This document shows, piece after piece, positions 45,202-57,047 of a stretch of DNA of 64,000 nt. The position numbers and the translations under genes were made by a program. Source of the stretch: Eremochloa ophiuroides. Lineage: Eukaryota > Streptophyta > Magnoliopsida > Poales > Poaceae. Under the pieces are notes generated by a model. It had not been told where the DNA came from. It saw only the letters and a program-made list of their open reading frames with translations, and made no database searches. Position 1 is the first letter of the stretch, and the number at the start of each line of letters is the position of its first letter. The stretch spans positions 74,849,383 to 74,913,382 of the forward strand of contig JAHLJS010000002.1 of assembly GCA_038502445.1 (NCBI GenBank). Reading direction: 5' to 3'.

Positions 45202-45366
45202 TCATCTGCTCACCACACTACAGAGACAGGCGGCCACCTTTCTGTTGGGTGGCATCCGGTAGTCCCAGCGCCCGTCATCTTCTGAAAATGAAGCATCCAA
45301 ATCCAGATCGTTCACTGTCCAGCAAATGAAGCCACGCTGCTCCAACTGACAAGGAAGGGCGCATAA
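45202..45366 (-). other. Unidentified coding-like exon
   Basis: After a good acceptor (CTTCCTTGTCAG on the minus strand) the frame reads LEQRGFICWTVNDLDLDASF and EDDGRWDYRMPPNRKV and stops after about 48 codons. Composition is protein-like, but I do not recognise the family. It lies 260 bp downstream of the hAT transposase stop on the same strand, so it may be the last exon of a host gene disrupted by the transposon, or chance. Confidence 0.25.
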
Positions 45367-45625
45367 ACCATTAAACATAACTACATGAGTTAACATAGGA
45401 GAATGACACATTGTTCAAGTTCCATCAGTCTATATTTCCATGCAAACACACAAAAGGCATGGTCAGTTAAGACATCTCCTCCATGTCAAAATGTCCCTCA
45501 TGCAGTGCAGTCCCTCTCCCTTTCCTATAGGTCAATAGCAATACAACAAACAAGACTGTGTTATGATAAGCAACAAGAATAAAAAAAAAAGAAGTACAAA
45601 TTGAGCACAAGTACCCCACTGGACA

Positions 45626-45737
45626 CTAATTGCTTGCCACCATGCATTTTGGGAATTCAATAGACTCGACATCATCTTCATCATCTCCGCCTCCAACCTA
45701 AATAAAAATGGAAAAAATATGAGCATGTCACAGGACA

Positions 45738-45813
<76 letters not shown>

Positions 45814-48310
45814 TCCATACCACAATATTGTCATCACAAGTGCCCTTTATCCAACTAGATGCACACACTAATGCCTAAACTGTGGCTGGCTTTAAAGAGC
45901 TTCTGTAGTCATCAACAACTCGACCCGCATTACTGAAGGTGCACTCTGATGATACACTGCTCACTGGAACAGCCAAGAACCTCTTTGCCAAGCTGGACAC
46001 AACTGAAAATCTATGACAGTTCACATTCCAATATCTGATTAAGTTGAAATTCTTGTTATCTATGGGCTCATTTTGTTCATCAAGATAAATCAGCAGCTCA
46101 GATTTTGAACTTTCTGTAACACTAGACTACAGAAATGACTGGAAATCACTTGCAATAGAAGCCATTGAGCTGGTTGTATCATGTGAAGCTGAGGTTGATT
46201 GCCTGTTCATGCTATTATCACCCATCTTTTGCCGATGTAATATCTCATACTTGTTATAGAGCCTAATCTCAATTTCACACCTAAGTGGGTCACAAATCTG
46301 CGAAAAACACCATTTAATGTACCTCATCTTGAACCTAGGGTCAAGAATTGTAGCAATAACCATAACATTGTTCTTCTCCTCCCAATATTTATCAAATTTA
46401 TCGACCATAGCAGCAGCCATACTCATCAAATATGTATCTCCAGATTGCTGCGCCCCTATCAATGCTCTCCTAACTTTCACTATGTAAGGATAGAAACAAT
46501 TGGCAGTTGGATAAAGTGACCCAGAAAATGCAGTAGTGGCCTCTGCCATTGTTCCCAACAGTGGCCTAATTTTTTCAAACAATTTCCATTCTGATTCTGA
46601 AGGTTTCCAAACATAGTTGGTGTCTACTTCTTCGTAATATCCAAATGCATCCTTATAGTCAATGCACGTATCTAGCATTTTATAAGTTGAACTCCATCTT
46701 GTTTTAACATCCAGAGCTAACCCCCTTCCCACTTTGACAGAATAATTGTTGCATACTTCCACAAACTTATACATGCGAGATGGTGACCTCTTAAAGTATT
46801 TCACTGTGTTCCTCAAGCAAGATATCAACTTCTCTATTGGTTGGAGGACATCATTAACAACCAAATTGACTATGTGAGCAGCACAACGAATATGAAAGTA
46901 ATCAGGATCAAATATTGAGTTCTTTCAAGCAAGAAGCTTTGCCTTTAGATTTGTAACAGCAACATCATTATTTGTAGCATTATCAAGAGTTATTGTTGTG
47001 ACCTTGTCTTCTATTTTCCATTCTACCATACACTCAAAAACAGCCTGAGCTATGACAATACCAGTGTGGGGAGGATCCACCTCGATAAAGTTCAAGACAC
47101 GGCATTGCAAAACCCAATTCTCATCTATATAATGTGCCACCAAACACATGTACTGAAGGTTTTGATTAGATGTCCATAAATCAGTGGTTAAACTTATTGA
47201 TTCTGCCCCTTTCAGACTCCTCTTGAGTTGGTTTTTTTCAGATTCATAAACCCTCATGCATTCATTTTTAATAGACTTCCTACCAATAAATTCATAGTTA
47301 CCATTCATCCATTTCATCAAGATATTAAACCACTTATGCTCTACCATCCTAAATGAATACTCATGAGCAATTATCATCTTGGCAATCAATTCTCTAGTGT
47401 GGTCATGATCATAGTCAGTAGGATTAACAACAAGAGAATTGCCATCATCTACACCAAAGTTTAGTGTACCTTGAGCTTTAGCCTTTGCCAACTTGTTTTG
47501 ATATTGTGTGCAACTAGCCAGGTGCCGGTTCAGAGTTGTTGTAGCACCACCTGGTTGGTACACATAACTCCTATGGCAAAACTTACACTTTGCCTTTGTC
47601 TCCATGACACCTCTCTCCTTCTTGGATGGGACATTGACAACCTTAAAATGTTGCCAGCAATTAGCCCTTTTGCCTCTTGCTATCTTGCACTTGGGAGACA
47701 ATGTAACACCACCTTTTTTTTCCCTCCCGTCTTTGCCTTCTTAGCATTTGATGCGCCATCATTAGCACTCTGGCTTCCACTCACACCATCAACTGTAGGT
47801 AGGCTTTCAGACATATCATCCCTGTGGTCAAAGCTATTATCATCGTCTTCATCTTCTGAAACTTTCTCCAATGGCTGCATAAGGAAATAATATGTATTAT
47901 TAATGTATAGCTGAACCACTGCTATTGCATTAAAAAAAATTAAGTATGGCATTCTGAACCATCAGGTGCTATTGCAATAATTAAATAATCTGGACAGCAG
48001 TAATTAAATAATCTAGATAGCAATGATTGTCGAACCATCAGCTGCTACTGCAATAATTAAATAATCTAGATACTAATAATTAAATAATCTAGATACCAAT
48101 TATTCCTGTAACGGCATAACCAACAGACCAAGTCTGTACTGTATGAGTACGAACTAGTATTTGTAAATTAGATAACATACCACCATGTCCAGAGTGGGAT
48201 TCGATGAAGATCGAGTGCCAGTTCCTCGTCCACGAAACTTACTCCTAGACTCCAAACTTGGAGGACGCTGTGAAACATTATTCCCTTCCTCCATGGCCAT
48301 GGTTGAGGAC
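45626..48310 (-). pseudogene. RICESLEEPER-type hAT transposase gene, four exons, broken
   Basis: Minus-strand exons: a non-coding exon ending at 48436; 48310-48181 (ATG at 48300, then SLESRSKFRGRGTGTRSSSN); 47874-45821; and 45697-45626, ending DVESIEFPKCMVASN and stop. Exon 3 has an acidic Ser-rich N-part, a BED zinc finger (CKFCHRSYVYQPGGATTTLN then HLASC), the hAT core (LTTDLWTSNQNLQYMCLVAH; AAAMVDKFDKYWEEKNN) and the dimerisation region (VPVSSVSSECTFSNAGRVVD). It is broken by a one-base change in an A8 run (47714-47721) and stops at about 46925 (TGA), 46129 (TAG) and 45874 (TAG). The introns keep GT-AG borders. The protein would cut and join transposon ends; domesticated relatives (DAYSLEEPER/RICESLEEPER) exist, but this copy looks decayed. 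Confidence 0.85.
45741..45811. repeat. (TA)n microsatellite in the last transposase intron
   Basis: About 35 uninterrupted TA units, entirely within the GT-AG intron 45698-45820. Confidence 0.92.
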
Positions 48311-48729
48311 CTGGAGCACAACAGTCAGCAGGTCAGTAGCATTTTGGTAATCAGCAGAGCAAGATCTAGAAAAAAAAGGAGAGGACCAGTCCACTGGAGA
48401 GGAGTGAGAGTGATTGAGTGATGAAAGAACCAGACCTGCTCATGGAGACAAGGAATCATGGACGGAGAGGCGCTGGTCATGGCGTCAGGCGTCCGCGTCT
48501 CGCTCGCGCCGTCGTCGCCGTCGTCGTGACTCGTGAGCTTGCGGCGACCACACGTAACTGCGTGAGGACTGAGGAAGCTTAGGGTTTTCAGGTTTTGTTC
48601 TGGCCTGCTGGGGTACCCTTTGTTCTATGCGCACTTGGGCTGGGGGATTTTTGGGCTGTGGGCAATGGCCAATGGGCTATGGCATTCATCGAGTGGCTGC
48701 GGCCTGTGTCCTGGAAGCGCGGCTCGTTG

Positions 48730-48863
48730 AGCTCGTGAGCAGCTCGCGAGTTAGCTCGGCTCGGCTCGGCTCGTTATACTAACGAGCTAAAACTTAGGCA
48801 GCCGAGCCGAGCCAGCGACGAGCCAAGCGAACTAACGAGTTTCGAGTTTTTCGTCCAGCCTTG
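48730..48863 (-). mobile_element. 5' terminus of the hAT element
   Basis: Subterminal CGGCTCGGCTCG / GAGCCGAGCC repeats end in CGTCCAGCCTTG at 48863 (minus strand CAAGGCTGGACG), the usual terminal form of this hAT group. The next 8 bases (ACAAGGAT) would be the target duplication. I could not find the matching terminus beyond 45626, so the other end may be lost. Confidence 0.6.
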
Positions 48864-48871
48864 ACAAGGAT

Positions 48872-50494
48872 CGATTCCTTTTACATACAACAAAAATTTG
48901 TGGCAATTGATGGTCGATAGATGTCCCCACATCTTGCTTTGAGGTGTCCTGTAATCCTGTTACTCTAGATCAACATGCATGATGCATCCAAGGCGATATG
49001 CATCTCTCTGTTTCCTCTTTCGGAAAGGAAGGGAGAAAAGGACACGGAATCTTTCTGTAGCAACAACAACCATGGACCATTATCTTCTGTTCGCAAGAAA
49101 AACGGGACCATTAACCTTAGCGTGTTCTCTCTCTTTGTTGCTCGTTTGTACGCGCATTCATGCATCTCTACAGTTGACTGCACGTCTTGCTGAAAGCCCG
49201 GAAAATGGTGGTTGTCCTTCCAGCTTTTGGACTTCAACTTCGTATACGTGGGCCAACACGCGGTCTTCCACCGTACACGCGTTATGTGACTCCGTTGTTT
49301 CTGTGGAGTATGGCCCAATTGGGGCGTCGATACGCGCCAACTTTTTGTGGCGTGATCGGGCTTCTTGTGTCCAGGTCGCAAGGCCCATCGTAGAGCAGGC
49401 CCCACTCGGACCTTCCATGCTACCCTGGCCCGGCCATTTTATTATTGTTCTCCTCCACGACGACGAAGCCCGCTGCGGCCCGCGGGGGTAAGTTTCGAGG
49501 CTATCTTGGCCCGGTCCGTGCGTTGTTGTTCTCCGCGACGATGATGGCGCAACGACCCGCGCGGTACGTTTCGAGTGACGAGTGTGTGCAGTCAGCCAGT
49601 CACTCGCTTAGCGCTGATTTCGAGTGATCGTATCTCTTGCACCATTCTCAGGCCATCCAGCGTGGCCACGTCGCTGGTCTCGGCCGTCGGATCGGGTGGG
49701 CGGTTCCTGGACATTTTGTAAAAAAACCCTCAGACTCTATCCTCGTCTCACAGAATTTTTTGCAAAGATGTCCTTCACATTTTGCGAAATAAACCTGCCG
49801 TCCAGCCTGTTTGATGGGCCGGCCTGCCACCACGCGGGCCGAGCTGGGCCAGATTCGGCCCAAATGACCATCTCCTTTTTATTTCTTTTATTAAATCCAT
49901 TACATGCTGATTTTGTTTATTTCATATAAAAATAATTAGAGCTACTAAAATCATGAAAATTTTTGTGTAGGCTCTCCATCATGTACTCTATGTAGAAAAA
50001 ATATAAAACTTGGAAAATAAATAATTTTGAAATGATTCAAAATAGCCTCTTTTAATTAACAAAAAGACCTTCTATGATTTCTACACATCAAAATATTGAA
50101 CCAAAAATTATAAAATTTGTTTCGCGGCTGCTTTGAGATGTTTCCAACCACTATAAAAATTTTGTGACAAATTTGAAATATTTCAACAAATTATTATTCC
50201 ACATGCTCAGCTAACAAATTAATTAAAAAAAAGAGCTCATGAATGATCTTTACAGGACTCGAAATATATATATACAACAAAATAAAAAATCCATGGTTAA
50301 CATATACAATCATCCACAAATAATAATTTTTGGTCATAAACAGCAACACTGCGAACATAAATAATTATTTAGCCATTTAGATACCATTATATTCATATTC
50401 ATGTGCCTAACTACAAAGCAAAAATAAATATCTAACAACGGCCACGCGTGGCTTTAACCATGGTCATACGCGGTAAAGCCGCGCAACTTTCTAG
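48872..50494 (+). mobile_element. Probable Helitron, 3' end at 50494 (5' end unresolved)
   Basis: The sequence CGCGGTAAAGCCGCG (50469-50483) forms a short stem-loop followed 7 bases later by CTAG and a host T, the standard Helitron 3' terminus. The element lies to the left, but no TC start could be fixed; the start given is only the nearest left boundary. Overlapping ORFs at 48965-49490 show no recognisable protein. Confidence 0.5.
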
Positions 50495-50849
50495 TACACA
50501 CGGATAGCCTCACCCTCACACAACTTTGAACGAAAATCGTTAGGCATCAGCCTAAGCCTAACGTCACCATCTGAACTGTACGAGTTAATAAAGAGTTCGG
50601 TCGTCTTAAGAAAAGAGTGACGATTTTGTGTGTGTGTGTTCATGGTCTCATGGATCAATGGATCATGTTCATGGATGCCTAGCTGGAGACGCTGGCCCTC
50701 TCTGCAGACATTGCCAGCGAAGTGATGGTCAAAAGCGGCGTGTCAGGCTGCTAGCTAGTGCTGGTTCCATTGACTATTTTACTGTTTAGATTCATCACAA
50801 AATACAAAATAAAAAAGTTCCATCACATTAATTTTTAGACACATACATA
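50495..50849. other. Intergenic stretch
   Basis: No gene seen. Confidence 0.4.
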
Positions 50850-51086
50850 CTCCTTCCGTCTAAAAAAAACTGTCATTTTAGACTTTTTAGAAACTGTGTT
50901 TGATCGTCTATCTTATTAAAAAAATTGTACAAAATATAAATCATTTAATAATTATTAAAGTATATCTAATGATAAACCAAATTATAATAAAATAAACGAT
51001 ATTGATACAAAATTTTTAAATAAGACGAATGGTCAAACGTGATATCTGGAAAATTTAAAACGATAGTCTTTATGGAACGGAGGGAG
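50850..51086. mobile_element. Stowaway-like MITE (237 bp)
   Basis: Ends CTCCTTCCGTCTAAAAAAAA and GGAACGGAGGGAG are inverted partners; the left flank is TA, the right flank TG (decayed). The interior arm TGTCATTTTAGAC pairs with TTTAAAACGATAGTC. Confidence 0.65.
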
Positions 51087-53474
51087 TGGTGCATTACATG
51101 TTGATGAAAATTAAAACTAATTTGAGAAAGGAACCTCCTGCAATCTACTCCGTACTGAAACAAAACTAGGAAACGTATTGTACATAGAAAGCAATGATTC
51201 GTCAAAGTGGGCGATGGATGAAGTGACCATCTTGCTAAAGCACCGTCTGGCGTCGATCCATACAAAGCGGCAGCTATTGTACCCTAGCACTGACGCTCCA
51301 CTGCTCCTAAAAAATGAAATCGGCGCCTGAAAGGACGAGAATGCAGCCGCCGCTTTGACCGAGGCCGTTTTCCTCAGCTTCTGTAGCACAAAAAATGATC
51401 AATCTGGGATCAGAATCAGATCATGGAAAGCCATGCTCCCTCGCTTCTTTCGATAAAGAGGAGGAGAATCCGGCCCTTTCCCTTTTCTCACTTCTCTAGA
51501 ATATAAAGGCCACCGTGGGCTTTGAACGAGAAGATCCCTAGGACTGGGTGGGAGGAAAGGAATATGGTCTCTGAAACTAAGTCACCACTTGGCGCTAAAG
51601 AAACTCGAGTAACGAATTCAGAAGTAGTAGTTCCTAAGCTTAGATAATTAACTAGAAGGATAGTAATTGCATTGCTACAGATATCATCAATAAATCTACT
51701 AGATGGTAACTCCTCAAAAAAAAAATCTACTAGATGGTACGGTGTATTGGTGTCATGGATAAATAATAAATATATGTTAGAAATAATGGATCGTATAGTT
51801 TGATAGATATGTGTCATGACCATATATACTGGTGATTTGCTGATGTGGACGACTTTCTAAGAGATAAATTTCTAAAAGGGTTTATAATTACAAAAGATAT
51901 AGATGTAAATACAGAAATTTATAGATGATTTGCTTATGTGGATAGATTGCATAGAGACAAAATCCTCCTAGGGTATAGAACTATAAGAGATATATAGAAA
52001 TTGAGATATGCAAATATAGATAGGGTTACATGGAACTCTCGAATTTTAGATTTGAATCTTTGAGCTTATAGGTTGGTCTTATTTGAGCCTATGTCAACAT
52101 AGTTAAAGAACATCAACACATCCATAACAAGTTTAAGAACCTACAATAATATAATTGTATTGAAGCCTCAAATATCATACTAGAGAGTTGGGGAACTGAA
52201 CGACATATATCCTTCAAATTTTTATTATTTATTTATATACAAATAATATAGTCATATAGAAAATTTCATATTTTAGGGTCTATCAAAGTTCTTGTATTTA
52301 TGGTTCGTCATAGTATGGGGGTTCATTTTTTGTTTTCTTACTACGAATGTATAAGGCATGTTGATTAGTATTATCATATTGGGTTTTGGTTATGGTTTGC
52401 TCCGCGTTGACAAATAGTTTTGTTTTGTTGTTATTATTTAAGGGTTTTGTATATAGTTTGCCTCAGTTGGCAAGTTGATATGCCATATGGTCACGATATT
52501 GGGATTTGTCTTCTTTTTCTTTGCATATTATTACGGACGCAATAGGCATACTGATTAGTGTAGTTTTCTAATGGTTTTTGTTTATGCCCCCCTCTATCGC
52601 TTGTGTTTGGAAGATTGTTTGTTTTATTGTTATTGTTTAAGGAGAGTTAGCATGTTGTTTTGTTATATTGTCTTAGCACATGAGTTTATGTTTGTTTGTT
52701 ACTTCCCTATTAAGGACGCAACACAAGCATAATGATTAGGGGACACATTAGAGCTATGAGGTTTGTCGACCATCTATTCAAGTTGATATGTCTTACAATT
52801 CTCAAAGATAGACTTGCATAATCGTACACACTGGTTAGGTTTTTAACATCCACACTGATATAGGGGTTGCAGTAGGCATAATAATTGGGGTTGTAGTCCA
52901 TATTGATCAAGGGTTTCGACAACTAAAATAGGTAGGGGTGCTTCCATGGATTTTAGATAGCCTGCTCTAGCTGTTTCATAGGGTTTACTGGTAATGATAT
53001 TGTCAATTGTTCCACTATAATAATGCTTTAGCTTCGCTGAACACTGGTATTTGGTTTAGTCACGAAATATTTTTAGCACCGCTAATTCTGACTAAGAAAT
53101 GTATTAATTTCGTAGTCCAGAGGACTACGATCTTTGACTCCCGTTAAGTTTTTTTACTTAATAGAATAATGTAATAAACCGTTGAATAATTATTGAGTTG
53201 AATATCCAGTATAAAATGAATATGGAAGCTAATATACCGGTGAGTTTGGTCATTGATCTATTGAATGCTAAGTACTAGACATGGATGAATATTCTTCTAA
53301 AGTCCCTACATGTATTTTGTGTGTTTGTGTTCATAACTTTTGCTTTCTTAATTGTTTCCATGCATAATTATTTTTTTCATGCTTTCTATAAAATCACTAA
53401 ATTAAATGAAGTAGCTTTTGCTCTAGCCTGCTATATTTTTCGATAGATTTTGGAGGAGGCCACCGCTAAATGTC
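51087..53474. other. AT-rich intergenic stretch with local repeats
   Basis: No supported gene. The segment 51117-51389 gives a 90-codon minus-strand ORF without a known domain. Segments beginning at about 51831 and 51927 (GATTTGCT(G/T)ATGTGGA) are imperfect ~95-bp direct repeats. Confidence 0.4.
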
Positions 53475-53738
53475 TTAGCTTGCCATGTAAAACATTGGTT
53501 GCACCATAAGTGGCTGATTAATAATCACACAAGTCACATTGATTAGAGCTAGATTATGTATATACTGATTAGGGTTATGAGGTATTAAGGTGTGTCCTAC
53601 CGTTTGCTTATGTTTACCTTTCCAACTACATAATTTTTTCTGAAATTTCTCCTCAATGCAATCCCAATCTTTGTTTGATGGTTTTATATGGTTCATCTGA
53701 ATACGAAGATTGCAGGAAACTTCCCAACCGGCACCCAA
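53475..53738 (-). pseudogene. LINE reverse-transcriptase fragment
   Basis: The ORF contains SNKDWDCIEEKFQKKLCSWK, which matches the region after the polymerase domain in plant LINE reverse transcriptases (…KKL..WKGK pattern). The following residues diverge, and no upstream polymerase motifs were found, so it is a short relic. Confidence 0.5.
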
Positions 53739-53919
53739 ACATACTTGTGTTCACAGTTCTTGGCTGCGCCGTAACATGTGTTCACAGCCTCAAGGGAAAA
53801 AAAATGTCTGTGCTATACAAGAAACATAATAATATTTGATTCTAAACATAGACGGTATGGAGCAATTATGCCTGTCTTCGATCAAACCATGAAGCCACGA
53901 ACCGTCCATCTTCAGAGCC

Positions 53920-54997
53920 TCAGAGGTTTGATCTCGATGCGTAGTACCATCCTGCACCAAAGTGAACAGTCAGCCTACCAGACGAATGGCGGGGAGGGTG
54001 ATAATCTGACAGTGCGTGCAAAAGGGTCACGCCAACGTTTCCTGTTACCTGAGGCGAGGACGGCCCAGCGAAGCGCGGCGACAGCGCGCGGCGTGGCGGC
54101 GGCCGACCGTGCTGCGTCTGTCGAGGAGTCGCAGTTGGAGGTAGAGTTCCAGTCCCCGCAGAGGCACAGGTCGGCGTGGCTCTCCATGTCGTGCCCGCAC
54201 GCCCCGCCCGTGGCGCGGCAGGCGCCGCAGAACCCGCGGTTGGACTCCGGCAGCGTCCATGACACCCGGATCCCGTACGCCCACCCCGCGGCGCCGCCCT
54301 CGGCGCGCACGGGCGCCAGGCTGTACGCGCTGCTGTACCCCTGGCACTCCAGCCGGCTCACGTTCACCGCCCGGATCGCGCCCCAGGGCACCCCGCAGCA
54401 CTCGGGCGCCTGCCCCTCGGCCGCCGTACCGCCAGTGCCACTGCCGCCGCCGCCGCCGGTGCCGGCGTAGTAGTCGTCCCAGGCGACGCAGCGGAGGTAG
54501 TCGCCGCAGCCCATCCCGGAGACGTTCCGGCACGGGAGGTGGCGGTCGGGGAAGCCCTGGAAGAGCGGGGAGGTGGCGCGGCAGCCGAGGAGGAGGAACA
54601 CGTTGTCCGGGTCCGGCGACAGGTACGGCTCCCGCCACGGCTCGACGACGAAGCCGTTGCCGCGCCCCGCCGGGGTGAGGTCGAGCGCGCGGCAGTCGGA
54701 CATGGCCGGGTCGTGCAGGGTCAGGCCGCCGTACGCGTAGTCCACGTCCAGGACGCGGTAGGAGCCCGAGGGGAGGTGCAGCATCAGCGCGCCGTTCACG
54801 CAGAAGAGGAGGTCGCGCAGCCCCGCGTGGCCGCACCCTGGGCGCAGCGCGAACGGGTAGTCCACCGTGATGTTGCCGCAGAACGACCGGCACGTCGTGA
54901 TCGGCACGTTGGCCGCCGCCACGGAGCCCGCCGGCGTCGACGTCGTGGCAAGCAGCACGCCGAGCAACGCAGCCAGGTAGCGACGCGGCGGTGCCAT
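53920..54997 (-). CDS. Secreted WAK-type galacturonan-binding protein without kinase
   Basis: Two predicted exons: 54997-54049 (donor CAG|GTAACA) and 53951-53920, giving 326 residues. A signal peptide follows MAPPRRYLAALLGVLLATTS. The GUB_WAK_bind domain follows (CRSFCGNITVDYPFALRPGC at about residue 30, further Cys up to ~170, including MGCGDYLRCVAWDDYY), and after a Gly-rich linker a WAK-associated Cys-rich segment (GFCGACRATGGACGHD; CLCGDWNSTSNC). No transmembrane helix or kinase follows; the second exon adds only about ten residues. Family members bind pectin in the cell wall; kinase-free versions are known in plants but their role is unclear. The start at 54997 gives the better signal peptide; an in-frame ATG at 55024 is the alternative. 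Exon 2 is a prediction. Confidence 0.75.
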
Positions 54998-55700
54998 TGT
55001 CTTTGCCCCCTGTGCACTGAGCACGATGCAAAGTGGGAGTGAGAGTGGCAGGAATCGAGTGCCCTAAGGCCTTCTTGCTTCTTGGGGTGCTATGAAGTAT
55101 GAACCGTGACAAAGTAACACAGGTCTCGATTCCTTGCTTCCGTTGGAAGAGGAAGAGTTTGGGAAGCATCATTTGCTTTTCTTTACCGACGTTCTGCCTT
55201 TACCTTTCTTTTGAATTTGTTTAATTTCCACACACAACTTCATCATCTTGTCCTGTGAGTCTGTGACGTGGATGCACAAAACTGTCCCAACTCGCAAATG
55301 TTCGGATAAATAAAGCTTTGTTCCTAGAGACCACAAGCCAGGATATAATACTCATGTCATGTCCGAAGTGCAAAGTGCAATTTAGGTTTCTTCCACATGA
55401 ACATGACGTGAATACTTAATCTTGCCAGAGCCTAGGACGCCGTCGGTCGTCGGACAATCCCAATACATGTTCAAATTAAAGAATGGCTATGTATGCAGTG
55501 CTGTTTGCATACGGCGCGAGGAATATAGATAACCATTTCGATGAAATATTAGGTTTTAGTGGGGAAGCTAAACACATTCTTGTTTGGCCAGCGCTGTTCT
55601 ATATACACACCAGACACCAGCTCGAGCCCTAACAAAGTAATGGCTTCTATCATCAAAGTATCATAAACATGTCTATTTTTAAATGAGCTATATCTATATC

Positions 55701-55779
<79 letters not shown>

Positions 55780-56193
55780 ATATATGTATCTATATATCTT
55801 ATATGTTCAATCCTAGCACGGAATCTCAATATTTGGGTAAACAAGATAGAGGAGAGAGAGGTTAAGGACTCAAAATAAAATTTGTATTTTGGTATATCTT
55901 TCAAACTTTGGATCATTTATATTTATAAGGACGGGAGTATATAATATCCAAAGGAAATGTGGAAAATGAAAAAAAAACGTTCCAAGCCATTTCCTTAATT
56001 CTCATATGTCTTGTCCAAAATTGGCTCAGGTCAGTTAGCTCAATCATTTCTACAAAAAATAGGACTGATGTGAGCGCTTTGATCTACGGAGTGATATGAA
56101 TGCTTTCGAAACATTAGCTGATATGGGTTGTACTGTAGCCAAAGTATTTCCTAGGTATAGCCGTGCTCCTTTGCGTAGGGCCCTTTAATCTAA
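54998..56193. other. Intergenic stretch with TA microsatellite
   Basis: It includes the likely promoter of the WAK-type gene (minus strand, above 54998) and a (TA)n tract at about 55709-55776. No further gene. Confidence 0.5.
55709..55776. repeat. (TA)n microsatellite
   Basis: About 34 TA units; ORFs read through it on both strands are artefacts. Confidence 0.9.
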
Positions 56194-56574
56194 GGCTATG
56201 TTTGAAAGCACCAATTAAACTTTAACTGGTTAATTTTAGCTATGATGTATTTAAACACCCCATAGCTAAACCTAGCTAAAGTTTAGCTGGAGGCCAAAAT
56301 GTACACAATCCAATTAGCTGTTTCAACCCAGTTAAAATCAGCTAAAAGGTTTAAATGATCAAACTATCCCCAACTAAAGTTTAGTTAGAGTATCCAAACA
56401 CATTCAGCTAAAGTTTAGCTATCTAAACAATAGTATTAATAAGGGGTAGCATGGTTAAGATTTTGAATTAGTTAGGGCATCCAAACACCCCAGTTAAAAT
56501 GATCTTTAGTTAACTAAACTTTAGTTATATCAATTAGCTAACTAAATTTTAGTTGGGTGCTTCCAAGCAGGCCC
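56194..56574. mobile_element. Tourist-like MITE (381 bp) with TAA duplication
   Basis: Terminal inverted repeats GGCTATGTTTGAAAGCACC and GGGCCTGCTTGGAAGCACC, flanked by TAA on both sides (56191-56193, 56575-56577), the PIF/Harbinger-type signature. The interior is rich in TTTAGCT/AGCTAAA words. Confidence 0.8.
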
Positions 56575-56929
56575 TAAATTTGATGCGCAGTACGTACTCC
56601 TGCGTACTAGCCGTGAACAAACGACCTTCGACCCGATGTGTTAGAGCTTCGGACACGAGATTTTCTTTGAAACCAACATGCGGGCCTACAGATTTGATTG
56701 CGAAAAGCGCGGTCCACGGAACCAAACCAAAGCCGCTACTAGTCTAACGGTAATATATAACGTTGCACAAATCAAACAGGCGAGCAGCGGAAGCGGAAGA
56801 CGCCGCCGCGTAGCCTCGCGAGGGACAGCGCCAGTACTGCTCTGCTCTGCCCCTCTCTGCCGGCTGGCCGCTGTGTCTTCCTCCTCGGCGCAGACCCAGA
56901 CAGGGCAGCCACCATCCCGGAGGACACGC

Positions 56930-56945
56930 GCTCTCTCTCTCTCCT
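56930..56945. repeat. CT-rich run in kinase 5' region
   Basis: GCTCTCTCTCTCTCCTC lies about 100 bp before the kinase ATG, typical of grass 5' UTRs. Confidence 0.5.
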
Positions 56946-57047
56946 CGAACTGCCCTGTAGTGTCCTTTCCCTCTCCACCACTGCGCCTCCTGTCACTTCC
57001 CCCAACCTCTTTTGTCCGTTACATCACACACTCACAGCGATAATACA

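Noticed and set aside
45352..45359. ACAAGGAA as the second target duplication of the hAT element (right copy ACAAGGAT at 48864)
   Set aside because: Only 7 of 8 bases match and no inverted terminal repeat lies next to it.
50850..51086. Inverted repeat as a microRNA precursor
   Set aside because: The ends match the Stowaway MITE consensus. A small-RNA role cannot be excluded, but nothing in the sequence favours it.
54045..55172. 375-codon minus-strand ORF in another frame of the WAK-type exon
   Set aside because: Arg/Pro-rich frame-shifted reading of the real exon.
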